Program-made: the position numbers and the translations under genes
Shown here: positions 1 to 6,574 of the stretch, one piece after another
How the letters are laid out: the number at the start of each line of letters is the position of its first letter
Position numbering within the stretch: position 1 is the first letter of the stretch
Notes under the pieces: model-generated
Seen by the model: only the letters and a program-made list of their open reading frames with translations
Database searches by the model: none
Told to the model about the DNA's origin: nothing
NCBI GenBank assembly: GCA_003497765.1
Contig: DNNY01000079.1
Coordinates: 2,847 to 11,251, forward strand
Length of the DNA: 8,405 bases
DNA from: Oceanospirillaceae bacterium
Lineage (GTDB): Bacteria; Pseudomonadota; Gammaproteobacteria; Pseudomonadales; Balneatricaceae
Direction: 5' to 3'

Positions 1-161
1 CTAAATTTGATCTTGCACCGCATATGTGGGATGACCCTATAATTAGAGCAGTCAAAGAAGCTACAAAGAAAAATGTGACTATTGCAACACCATTAATTGG
101 AGAGACTTTTGCTTTAGACAAGTTACCTCAAGAGCAGTGGTGGCAAGGACTAAGAGAATAA
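1..161 (+). CDS. MBL-fold metallo-hydrolase (NAPE-PLD/RomA-like), 3' end only
   Basis: This is the C-terminal 52 residues of a gene that begins left of the window; the frame starts at base 3 and ends at TAA 159-161. The fragment reads KFDLAPHMWDDPI early on, then IATPLIGETF, and closes with a tryptophan pair (QWWQGL). From memory of the family, this matches the end of metallo-beta-lactamase-fold hydrolases of the NAPE-PLD/RomA/UlaG-like group. In that group a conserved His in the 'H-x-W-D-[DE]-P' stretch and a 'P-x-x-G-E' motif close the domain. These enzymes are zinc-dependent hydrolases of varied or unknown substrate. The HxHxDH metal site would lie outside the window, so activity cannot be judged. 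An intrinsic terminator 32 bp downstream ends the transcript, so the gene is probably unrelated to the aldolase-family gene that follows. Confidence 0.7.
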   Translation, partial: KFDLAPHMWDDPIIRAVKEATKKNVTIATPLIGETFALDKLPQEQWWQGLRE

Positions 162-193
162 AACCTAAAAGCAAACCACCACCATATACGAAC

Positions 194-227
194 AAGCCCC
201 TATAGCCAAAACTGCAGGGGCTTTTTT
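194..227 (+). terminator. Intrinsic terminator after the MBL-fold gene
   Basis: An 8-bp perfect stem, AAGCCCCT (194-201) with AGGGGCTT (216-223), encloses a 14-nt loop. The T-run at 222-227 begins within the end of the right arm. The GC-rich core plus T-tract on the plus strand is the classical rho-independent form. It lies 32 bp after the stop of the MBL-fold gene and about 100 bp before the next gene, so it separates the two transcription units. Confidence 0.85.
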
Positions 228-252
228 AATGTTCGAGACTTAGAATCACCCC

Positions 253-281
253 TTGTAAATAATAACCAGCCACTTTATGCT
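253..281 (+). promoter_or_regulatory. Candidate sigma70-type promoter for the class II aldolase-family gene
   Basis: A -35-like TTGTAA (253-258) is separated by exactly 17 bp from a -10-like TATGCT (276-281). Each hexamer matches the consensus at 4 of 6 positions. Transcription would start near 288, about 40 nt before the ATG at 328, downstream of the terminator at 194-227. A second -10-like box, TATAGT (294-299), has no good -35 partner. This is prediction from sequence only. Confidence 0.35.
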
Positions 282-327
282 TTTTGGTTAAAGTATAGTC
301 ACACTGGTACTTTAGGGATTAATAACA

Positions 328-1092
328 ATGACAAAAACAAGTGTCTCTTTAACCTCACCAATTAAACCTAATATGGAATATTGGGCTGAGAAAATTGATC
401 TAGCTGCGGCTATGCGCTGGGCGGCTCGCCATAATTGGCATGAAGCCATTGCTAATCACTTTAGCTTTGCAGTGTCTGATGATGGTTCCGAGTTTATTAT
501 GAATGCTTACGGTCGGCATTGGTCAAAAGCGCAAGCCAGTGATGTTTTGCTTTTAAATGCCAACCAGTCTCCAAAACATATGGGACAAACAGTTGACCCT
601 ACAGCCTTTGCTATTCATTCAGCTATGCATCGTAATTTGCCCCAAGCCCGCTGCATATTGCATGTTCATCCAAAGTATACCACCGCTTTATCTTGTCTAA
701 AGAATCCAGAAATGTTGCCCATTGATCAAAATACCATGCGTTTTTATCAACGTGTGGCCATCGATCAAGGCTTTAATGGTATGGGGCTAGGTGATGAAGC
801 TGAGCGGCTTACCACCATGCTAGGTGATAAATCTATTTTGCTAATGGGTAATCACGGGGTGATGGTGACTGGTGAGACGATTGCGCATGCCTTTGATGAA
901 CTCTATTACTTTGAACGGGCGGCAGAAACCTTAATGACGGCCTATGCTTCCGGTCAACCCTTAGCAGTGGTGTCTGACGAGGTGGCTGAAAAAACCATGC
1001 GTCAGTGGCTAGCTTATCCCAATTTTGCTGAAAAGCATTTCGCGGCTTTAAAAGCGATTTTAGATGAGGAAGAGCCTGATTATCGCCAGTAA
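328..1092 (+). CDS. Class II aldolase/adducin-family protein, catalytic Glu apparently absent
   Basis: This 254-residue cytosolic protein covers one class II aldolase/adducin domain over nearly its whole length, slightly longer than bacterial L-fuculose-phosphate aldolase. Visible motifs are NHFS (43-46, the usual N-x-S phosphate/substrate loop), a helix centred on H97, the metal-binding pair H112-V-H114 in LHVHPKYTTAL, and the third metal ligand H176 in GNHGVMVTG. The zinc triad is therefore intact. By alignment on H97, the position of the catalytic glutamate of fuculose-phosphate aldolase (E73) is Ala93 here (DPTAFAIH). Classical retro-aldol chemistry is thus doubtful, though this pattern also occurs in other uncharacterised members of the family. 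The start ATG is preceded by a weak AGGG about 13 nt upstream. The gene has its own likely promoter and converges on the importer operon, so a shared pathway is not implied. The substrate cannot be named from sequence. Confidence 0.85.
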   Translation: MTKTSVSLTSPIKPNMEYWAEKIDLAAAMRWAARHNWHEAIANHFSFAVSDDGSEFIMNAYGRHWSKAQASDVLLLNANQSPKHMGQTVDPTAFAIHSAMHRNLPQARCILHVHPKYTTALSCLKNPEMLPIDQNTMRFYQRVAIDQGFNGMGLGDEAERLTTMLGDKSILLMGNHGVMVTGETIAHAFDELYYFERAAETLMTAYASGQPLAVVSDEVAEKTMRQWLAYPNFAEKHFAALKAILDEEEPDYRQ

Positions 1093-1111
1093 TCTACAAC
1101 TAAAGTTAATA

Positions 1112-1891
1112 TTATTTTACCTTCAGCACCGGCGCTGCCTTTAACAAATTTTGGGTATAGCTATGTTGGGGGTTAGCGAATAACGCCTGAGCAGGCTGTT
1201 CTTCAACTAACTCTCCCTGTCGCAAGACACCTATTTGGTGAGCCATGGTTTTGACTACCGCTAGATCGTGGGTGATAAATAAGTAGGTCAGGTTTAAATC
1301 ATTTTGTAACTGCTTTAGCAGATTTAGTACCTGTGCTTGCACAGATACGTCTAGGGCTGAAGTAGGCTCATCACAGACGATAAACCTAGGGCTTGAAGAC
1401 AGGGCTCTAGCAATAGAAATACGCTGGCGCTGGCCACCACTAAACTGGTGTGGATACTTGATGGCATCATCAGCTTGCAAACCAACTTGTTCAAGTAGCT
1501 CTGCCACTCGGTCACGACGCTGCTGTTTGCCATTGACAAGTTTAAATGCCTTGAGTGGCTCAGCCACTAGATCACCTACTCGCCAACGTGGATTAAGGCT
1601 GGCATAAGGTGATTGGAAAACCATCTGAATATTGCGGCGGTATTGCAGAGGCATATGGGAGGAGATGGAATTGTTGCCAATGATTACCTGCCCAGAGCTG
1701 GCATCATCCACGCCCACTACAATTTTTGCTAAGGTAGATTTACCGGAACCACTTTCGCCAACTAAGGCATAGGTTTGCCCCTCTTGAATAGAAAAGCTGA
1801 CGTTTTTTAAGGCTTCTACATAGCTATCTTTGCCAATTAAACGACGTTTGCTAAAGGTTTTTGAAACTGCCTGTATTTGTACAAAACTCAT
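1112..1891 (-). CDS. ABC transporter ATP-binding protein, DppF/OppF type (short form)
   Basis: This is the second ATPase subunit of a Dpp/Opp-type importer and should pair with the upstream ATPase at the cytoplasmic face of the permeases. With the chosen start it has 259 residues: Walker A GESGSGKST (45-53), Q-loop Q93 in VFQSPYASLNP, signature FSGGQRQR (150-157), Walker B IVCDEP (171-176), D-loop SALD (178-181) and switch H208. All catalytic residues are present. A longer frame opens at 1912, but the ATG at 1891 is preferred. It has a strong GGAGGGA 3 nt upstream and overlaps the previous stop as ATGA. The protein stops just after the HSYTQNLLKAAP helix. It therefore lacks the C-terminal oligopeptide-transporter extension with cluster cysteines that usually takes DppF to about 330 residues. 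I see no continuation in another frame, so this looks like a natural short form. It is the last gene of the operon. Confidence 0.93.
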   Translation of the reverse strand: MSFVQIQAVSKTFSKRRLIGKDSYVEALKNVSFSIQEGQTYALVGESGSGKSTLAKIVVGVDDASSGQVIIGNNSISSHMPLQYRRNIQMVFQSPYASLNPRWRVGDLVAEPLKAFKLVNGKQQRRDRVAELLEQVGLQADDAIKYPHQFSGGQRQRISIARALSSSPRFIVCDEPTSALDVSVQAQVLNLLKQLQNDLNLTYLFITHDLAVVKTMAHQIGVLRQGELVEEQPAQALFANPQHSYTQNLLKAAPVLKVK

Positions 1892-2823
1892 GCGTCCCTC
1901 CATAAGTGACATGCTACCTGATCAACTAAGGAGGGAGTGGACAGCTGACATTGCTGTTCGGCTTTGGGGCAACGTGGATGAAAAGCGCAGCCCTCAGGAA
2001 TGGCTGTTAATGGGGGCATATTGCCTGGGATTTGATAAAGGTTGGTACTAACATCAGCGGCCATTGTTGGCGTTGAGGCAATTAGCCCTTGTGTATAGGG
2101 ATGGCGGGGGGCTTGTATAATTTGCTCAGTGGTGCCAATTTCAATTAAGCTGCCGGCATACATTACACCCACTCGATCGGTCCAGTTGCCAATCACGCCC
2201 ATATCATGGGTGATTAGGATCACTGCCGTTCCTTCGGCTTGGCATAGGGATCGTAATAGGTCCAAGACTTGGGCTTGTACCGACACATCAAGGGCGGTGG
2301 TGGGTTCGTCGGCGATGATAATATCGGGCTCACTGGCCATGGCCAAGGCAATCACCACACGTTGCCGCATGCCACCAGAAAACTGGTGTGGGTAAGCTTC
2401 TAGACGATCGGCATCTATATCAATTTGTTGCAATAGCTCTGTCGCCCGTTGTTTGGCAGCGGCTCCCCGTCTATTAGTATGTAGCTCAATAGTCTCGATT
2501 AACTGATCACCAATGGTGGTCAGGGGATTAAGGCTACTTAGGGGGTCCTGGAAGATCATACTAATTCGACTGCCACGGATTGTTTCCGGACTGTCGACAA
2601 TAGACTTGCCATCTAAGCGAATATCACCTGAGGTGATTTCGCCCGGTGCATCGATAAGCCCCAAAATGGCATTGCCAGTCATGGATTTACCAGCACCTGA
2701 TTCGCCGACCATACCAAGAAACTCGCCTTTATCCAGTTCAAAGGAGACTTGGTTAAGTGCTTTCAGCAACCCGCGCCGGGTACTAAACTCAACACATAGC
2801 TGATCGACTTCTAATAAACTCAT
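1888..2823 (-). CDS. ABC transporter ATP-binding protein, DppD/OppD type
   Basis: This is the first ATPase subunit of the importer, 311 residues and near the normal DppD length. Motifs in order are Walker A GESGAGKSM (40-48), Q-loop Q92 in FQDPLSSLNP, signature FSGGMRQR (148-155), Walker B IIIADEP (168-174), D-loop TALD (176-179) and switch H206. After HPYTQGL (241-247) comes the oligopeptide-transporter C-terminal domain, with four cysteines C279, C285, C292 and C305. This is the pattern known to hold a [4Fe-4S] cluster in some DppD/OppD/OppF proteins; here the cluster is inferred. The ATG overlaps the stop of the upstream permease as ATGA, with GAGG 5 nt upstream. The downstream ATPase overlaps it in the same way. 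The two ATPases presumably form a heterodimer in which only this subunit carries the cysteine domain. Confidence 0.94.
   Translation of the reverse strand: MSLLEVDQLCVEFSTRRGLLKALNQVSFELDKGEFLGMVGESGAGKSMTGNAILGLIDAPGEITSGDIRLDGKSIVDSPETIRGSRISMIFQDPLSSLNPLTTIGDQLIETIELHTNRRGAAAKQRATELLQQIDIDADRLEAYPHQFSGGMRQRVVIALAMASEPDIIIADEPTTALDVSVQAQVLDLLRSLCQAEGTAVILITHDMGVIGNWTDRVGVMYAGSLIEIGTTEQIIQAPRHPYTQGLIASTPTMAADVSTNLYQIPGNMPPLTAIPEGCAFHPRCPKAEQQCQLSTPSLVDQVACHLWRDA
1895..1901 (-). promoter_or_regulatory. Strong ribosome binding site deciding the dppF-like start
   Basis: The minus strand reads GGAGGGA, then CGC, then ATG at 1891-1889. This is the best Shine-Dalgarno near the gene and lies inside the end of the upstream ATPase gene. 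It favours the start at 1891 over the in-frame ATGs at 1912 and 1903, and it makes an ATGA start/stop overlap, typical of translational coupling. Confidence 0.75.
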
Positions 2824-3728
2824 GATAACCTCGGATTAAAAAAGTCGCGGAGCCAATCGCCTAATAGATTGACTGCTAAAGCGAGGGCTAACAAAGTCAT
2901 AGCTGGGAAGAAGATAATCCACCATTGACCGGAAAACAGAAAATCTTGGCCAATGCGGATCAGTGTGCCTAAGGAAGGTTCTGTGGGTGGTGCGCCAACC
3001 CCCAAAAAGGATAGAGTGGCTTCGGCAATAATCGCAAGTGCGAGGGTGATAGTGGCGATAACCAGTATTGGGTTAATCACGTTGGGTAGTATATGCCGGA
3101 CCATTATATTTAGGTGGGATAAACCAATAAGTCGACAGGCCGTAACATATTCTTTTTGTTTTTCCACCATAGACGTGCCGCGCACGGTGCGGGCAAAGGA
3201 TACCCACTCGGATAAACCGATAGAGAGAATAAGGACGGTAATGGCCATATCGGCGCGGGCTTCAGGGGGCAAAATACCGCGGGCAATACCATAAATAAGC
3301 ATGGCGACTAGAATAGATGGGAAGGTCATCTGGATATCAGCCACCCGCATAATCAGGGCATCGATCCAACCGCCAAGGTAACCCGCTAACAGGCCTAAAG
3401 TTATGCCGATAGCCATAGCAAGCAATACTGATGCAAAGCCTACAAACAAGGATATGCGTAAGCCATGGAGGATAGCCGAATATAAGTCACGACCCTGATC
3501 GTCCGTGCCAAGTAGAAAGGTTTCACCGGTAAAATCGTTGGCTTGCAAAGGCGGTGTAAAGCCGTTCATCAAGTCGATGCTAGCCATATCAAATGGATCT
3601 GTGGGTGCTATCCAAGGAGCGCCCAACGCACCTATGGCAAGGATTATACAGACCACAGCCGAAATTAGAGCGGTGGGGGTTCGCACTAAAGAGTACATAA
3701 AATCCGAATCAAGCCAGCGTTTTAACAT
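2820..3728 (-). CDS. ABC transporter permease, DppC/OppC type
   Basis: This 302-residue inner-membrane protein is one of the two channel subunits of the importer. It has an N-terminal membrane segment (about 18-38), then a periplasmic stretch with the family motif LGTDDQGRD (73-81). Further hydrophobic segments lie at about 92-118, 124-148, 160-178, 218-240 and 270-290. The cytoplasmic EAA-type coupling loop that contacts the ATPases is EYVTACRLIGLSHLNIMVRH (193-212), and the C-terminus is DWLRDFFNPRLS, typical of DppC. The ATG shares a base with the upstream stop (TAATG) and has CAGGAG 7 nt upstream, so the start is well supported. Length and topology are those of intact DppC-family permeases. 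Family membership is firm; the substrate is not visible in the permease. Confidence 0.94.
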   Translation of the reverse strand: MLKRWLDSDFMYSLVRTPTALISAVVCIILAIGALGAPWIAPTDPFDMASIDLMNGFTPPLQANDFTGETFLLGTDDQGRDLYSAILHGLRISLFVGFASVLLAMAIGITLGLLAGYLGGWIDALIMRVADIQMTFPSILVAMLIYGIARGILPPEARADMAITVLILSIGLSEWVSFARTVRGTSMVEKQKEYVTACRLIGLSHLNIMVRHILPNVINPILVIATITLALAIIAEATLSFLGVGAPPTEPSLGTLIRIGQDFLFSGQWWIIFFPAMTLLALALAVNLLGDWLRDFFNPRLS

Positions 3729-4708
3729 TAGTTGGCTCCTGTTTGGGCATCGCTTAAGCGAGGGTCGATTAATTGATAAAGAATGTCGACCAACAAGTTA
3801 ATGGTGACAAATACTAGGCTTACCAAGACTAGGTAGGCTGACATAACAGGAATATCGACGTAGTAAATAGAATTGATAAACATTAAGCCCAGTCCCGGCC
3901 ATTGGAACACGGATTCAGTGATAATGGAAAAGGCAATAATAGAGCCAAACTGTAGGCCAATAATAGTAATCACAGGTACCAGAGTGTTCTTTAAGGCATG
4001 GTAATAATATATCTTGCGCATCGGTAGGCCACGGGCACGGGCGAAGCGAATATAGTCTTGGCCTAATACTTCCAGCATTTCTGCTCGTACTAAGCGCATA
4101 ATTAGGGTCATTTGATATAAGCCGAGGGTAATGCCCGGCAAAATTAACGCTTTGAAGCCATCTAAACTAAGAAAACTTGTATGCCAACCGCCAATTTCTA
4201 CGGCACCAGAACGGCCAAATGACGGCAACCATCCCAATTCCACTGAAAATAACCAAATTAGCAAGATGCCAATTAAGAATGTTGGCAGAGATACACCGAT
4301 TAGTGAGGTGGTCATAATAGCTTGCGAAATCATGCCGCGACGGTTAATGGCCGTAGTAACACCGAAGATAATGCCAAATAGGGTGGCTAAAATACCAGAA
4401 AAGAGGGCTAATTCAATGGTTGCCGGTGCGCGGTCAAGGATCATGCTCGATACGGCTTCACCAGTGCGATAGCTGATGCCAAAATCGCCCTGTAAAGAGC
4501 GCATAATAAAGCTACCATATTGCACTAGGAGGGAATTGTTTAAACCCAAACGCTCGCGTAGTGCTTCGCGGTCTAGTTCTGTGGCTTCTTGGCCCAGCAT
4601 CACCGCAATGGGGTCGCCCACAAAACGAAACATTATAAATGCCACCAACGCCACCATCAGTAATACAATTACCGACTGACCAAGACGGCGGATAAGCATA
4701 TTGATCAT
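3728..4708 (-). CDS. ABC transporter permease, DppB/OppB type
   Basis: This is the other channel subunit, 326 residues from the chosen start. The N-terminus, MINMLIRRLGQSVIVLLMVA, matches the usual DppB opening of a basic patch then a first membrane helix (about 9-30). A periplasmic region containing DREALRERLGLN (46-57) and GDFGISYRTGE (74-84) follows, then helices at about 98-120, 131-155, 185-205, 240-265 and 290-313. The EAA-type loop is at about 210-245 (DYIRFARARGLPMRKIYYYH), and the end is DILYQLIDPRL, highly typical of the family. The reading frame extends to a TTG at 4750, but that start would lie within the intergenic hairpin and would delay the first helix. The ATG at 4708 has GAGA 6 nt upstream. 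An 82-bp gap separates it from the binding-protein gene. Confidence 0.93.
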   Translation of the reverse strand: MINMLIRRLGQSVIVLLMVALVAFIMFRFVGDPIAVMLGQEATELDREALRERLGLNNSLLVQYGSFIMRSLQGDFGISYRTGEAVSSMILDRAPATIELALFSGILATLFGIIFGVTTAINRRGMISQAIMTTSLIGVSLPTFLIGILLIWLFSVELGWLPSFGRSGAVEIGGWHTSFLSLDGFKALILPGITLGLYQMTLIMRLVRAEMLEVLGQDYIRFARARGLPMRKIYYYHALKNTLVPVITIIGLQFGSIIAFSIITESVFQWPGLGLMFINSIYYVDIPVMSAYLVLVSLVFVTINLLVDILYQLIDPRLSDAQTGAN

Positions 4709-4734
4709 TGTGTTTCTCAAATAGAAGAGTGAAA

Positions 4735-4773
4735 TAGATACTGCCCCCAAACTTCGTTTAGGGACAGTATCTA
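4735..4773 (-). promoter_or_regulatory. Intercistronic RNA hairpin between binding-protein and permease genes
   Basis: On the minus strand, arms at 4773-4756 and 4752-4735 pair over 18 bp around a 3-nt GAA loop. Two of the pairs are U-G wobbles. The same bases give C-A mismatches on the plus strand, so the structure belongs to the operon transcript. It lies 17 nt after the binding-protein stop and 26 nt before the permease ATG. No clean U-tract follows (the next bases are UUUCACUC). I therefore read it as an mRNA 3'-end stabiliser or partial terminator, which would let the binding protein be made in excess over the membrane subunits. The role is inferred. Confidence 0.7.
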
Positions 4774-4790
4774 ATGGATACCCTTAGGGC

Positions 4791-6374
4791 TTATTTAAAG
4801 CTTAGGTATTTGAAGTGTGGCTGATCTTCTGGTTGTACCGCGAAGTCAATATTATCCTTCATAGTCCAGTTAAGTACCTGGTTATGAATGGGTAGATATA
4901 CCACATCCGCTTGCACCTGATCCCAGATCTTGGCGATGGTTGCATTACGTTGTGCTAGATCCACCTCTGAATCCAGACTAGTAATCATCGAGTCCACATC
5001 GGTGTTGCTATAGCCGGTACCATTCCAAGTACCACGCTTATCACCAGAGGTGTGTAGCAAGTAGCTGAAGATGTAAGCCGAATCAAATGTTGGCACACCC
5101 CAACCCAGCATATAGAACTCAGTGGTTCGATTCTGAATCAGAGGGAAATGCTGAGCTTTAGGCTTAGCATCGAGATTAACCTTAATGCCGATCCGGCCCA
5201 GCATACCAACGGCAGCCTGACAGATGGCTTCGTCGTTGATATAGCGGTCATTTGGACAGTTTAAGGTGATCGAGAAACCGTCACCATAGCCAGCGCTAGC
5301 CATAAGGGCTTTCGCCTGATCTACATCATAGGCAGGAACCTCATCAAGGGCTTCAGTCCAACCGTTTACAAACGGAGGCATAATTACACCCGTAGGTGAA
5401 GACTGGTCACGCATAACCACTTTCTTAATAGCGTCACGGTTGATAGCGATATTCATCGCTTCACGAACACGCTTGTCAGAGAAGGGGTTTTTGCCACTAA
5501 CTGAATCGGTTTCTAAGTCCGCTTTACCCTGTTCCATACCAAAGAAAATCACTCGGTTTTGGGCTGCCGTAACAACTTTCAAACCATCTTGGCCAGCGAT
5601 ACGGGTTAAGTCTTGTACCGGTGCATCCTGAACAAAATCAACTTCACCCGACAATAGGGCTGCTACGCGCGTTGCCGCTGATTGAATAGGCGTGTAGACA
5701 ATTTCAGTCACTTCCAGTGGGAACTGACCTTTACCCCAATAATTAGGGTTCAGTTTCAGTACAGTCTTTTCATCAGGCTTTCTGGATACTAGGGTATAAG
5801 CACCAGTACCATTTGCATTGCTGGCGGCAAAGCTGGTTTCGCCATTGGCAAAATCTTGGGGCTTGTCAGCACCATTAGCTTGTGTCCAACCTGAATCCAT
5901 TATAAATAGATTGGTAAGGTTGTTAATTAGTAGTGGGTTTGCACCCTTTGTTTCAATGTCGACAGTATGGTCATCAACTTTGCGCACTTCCTGAATGGAG
6001 GTCAGCAGGCCTTTGACATCAGCTGTATCCATTTGCGCACGATTTAGACTGTATACCACATCATCTGCAGTAAAGTCTTCGCCGCCATGGAATTGGACAT
6101 TTTGACGTAGCTTAAAGCGCCAAACATTGGGATTATTAGCCAAGGCTGCCCATGATGTCGCCAAAGCTGGGGTAATTTGTCCCGCCATATCGCGATGCAG
6201 TAAAGGCTCATAAATTTGATGAGCCAGAGTATGAGTGGGGCCTTCGTTTTGGGCATGGGGGTCCAGTGTTAAAGAATCACCAGCGCGAGCCCAGTTTAGG
6301 GTTTGCGCCTGTGCCACTCCAGATATTGATACAGCTAAGCATATAGCAGTGGTTAGGATTGATGGTTTAAACAT
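4791..6374 (-). CDS. Periplasmic solute-binding protein, family 5 (DppA/OppA type)
   Basis: This binding protein captures the solute in the periplasm and delivers it to the DppB/C-like permeases. The precursor has 527 residues. It has a Sec signal peptide with basic start MFKPS, a hydrophobic core, and a cleavage site predicted after AQA (21-23), giving mature QTLNWARAG. No lipobox is present, so it should be soluble. Family 5 features are the early LDPH/YEPLLH region (37-60), the FHGGEDFTADDVVYSL stretch (95-110), NPNYWGKG (209-216), FSDKRVREAMNIAINRD (298-314), and C373 and C385, which may form a disulfide. The end, YLPIHNQVLNWTMKDNIDFAV, is typical of a proteobacterial subfamily whose ligands are mostly unknown. 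The frame opens at 6419, but the ATG at 6374 is chosen because AAGGAG precedes it by 9 nt and the signal peptide begins there. It is the first gene of the importer operon. Confidence 0.94.
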   Translation of the reverse strand: MFKPSILTTAICLAVSISGVAQAQTLNWARAGDSLTLDPHAQNEGPTHTLAHQIYEPLLHRDMAGQITPALATSWAALANNPNVWRFKLRQNVQFHGGEDFTADDVVYSLNRAQMDTADVKGLLTSIQEVRKVDDHTVDIETKGANPLLINNLTNLFIMDSGWTQANGADKPQDFANGETSFAASNANGTGAYTLVSRKPDEKTVLKLNPNYWGKGQFPLEVTEIVYTPIQSAATRVAALLSGEVDFVQDAPVQDLTRIAGQDGLKVVTAAQNRVIFFGMEQGKADLETDSVSGKNPFSDKRVREAMNIAINRDAIKKVVMRDQSSPTGVIMPPFVNGWTEALDEVPAYDVDQAKALMASAGYGDGFSITLNCPNDRYINDEAICQAAVGMLGRIGIKVNLDAKPKAQHFPLIQNRTTEFYMLGWGVPTFDSAYIFSYLLHTSGDKRGTWNGTGYSNTDVDSMITSLDSEVDLAQRNATIAKIWDQVQADVVYLPIHNQVLNWTMKDNIDFAVQPEDQPHFKYLSFK

Positions 6375-6383
6375 TTTATTATT

Positions 6384-6389
6384 CTCCTT
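6384..6389 (-). promoter_or_regulatory. Ribosome binding site of the solute-binding protein
   Basis: The minus strand reads AAGGAG, 9 nt before the ATG at 6374-6372, in an A/T-rich unstructured leader. It selects this ATG over the in-frame ATG at 6419, which would place 15 asparagine-rich residues in front of the signal peptide. Confidence 0.8.
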
Positions 6390-6537
6390 ATTATTGTTTT
6401 TTCCCTGCGTATTCAACAAATTTGCTCATAGTTCGATGCGCAGAGTTACGACTACTCTATCAAGGTAAACCAGTAATAGCCACCAGAATAAATAGGTCTT
6501 TTGCGACATCAGAAATGCCTTTTAGCGATTCTGATTG

Positions 6538-6573
6538 GCAGTATCATAGGCTATCTAAGGCCCATGATACTGC
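6538..6573. repeat. Perfect 10-bp inverted repeat upstream of the importer operon
   Basis: GCAGTATCAT (6538-6547) and ATGATACTGC (6564-6573) are perfect inverted copies separated by 16 bp. The spacer can add a 3-bp GGC/GCC helix (6549-6551 with 6560-6562). No T-run follows on either strand, so it is not an obvious terminator. It could be an operator or an RNA hairpin in the transcript tail or leader. Its arms share an 8-mer with the hairpin at 4735-4773. Confidence 0.6.
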
Positions 6574-6574
6574 T

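Noticed and set aside
294..299. TATAGT as the -10 box of the aldolase-family gene
   Set aside because: It is a good hexamer, but no -35-like sequence lies 16-18 bp upstream; the TTGTAA-17-TATGCT pair is better.
1098..1107. AACT-AA-AGTT mini-hairpin as a bidirectional terminator between the convergent genes
   Set aside because: Four A/T-rich pairs with a 2-nt loop cannot form a stable hairpin.
1093..1111. Frameshifted remainder of the DppF C-terminal domain beyond the stop at 1112
   Set aside because: The minus strand past the stop shows no Cys-rich or HPRCP-like coding in any frame and runs straight into the 3' end of the aldolase gene.
1892..1912. Longer start for the DppF-like ATPase (in-frame ATGs at 1912 and 1903)
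   Set aside because: The ATG at 1891 has GGAGGGA 3 nt upstream and forms an ATGA overlap with the previous stop; the longer starts lie deeper in the upstream gene and lack a comparable ribosome site.
2129..4679. Plus-strand open frames opposite the ABC genes (for example 2513-2803, 2953-3294, 4131-4472)
   Set aside because: They are antisense shadows of well-supported minus-strand genes, with low-complexity, basic or proline/serine-rich translations and no recognisable domain.
4709..4750. Longer permease start at TTG 4750
   Set aside because: It would begin inside the strong intercistronic hairpin with a rare start codon, and it puts 14 extra residues before the typical DppB N-terminus; the ATG at 4708 has GAGA at good spacing.
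6375..6419. Longer start for the binding protein at 6419
   Set aside because: It adds an asparagine-rich stretch in front of a normal signal peptide, and the clear AAGGAG serves the ATG at 6374.
6442..6459. AGAGT...ACTCT inverted repeat as an operator in the importer leader
   Set aside because: Five-base arms with a 7-8 bp spacer are expected by chance in this length, and the inner bases do not extend the symmetry.
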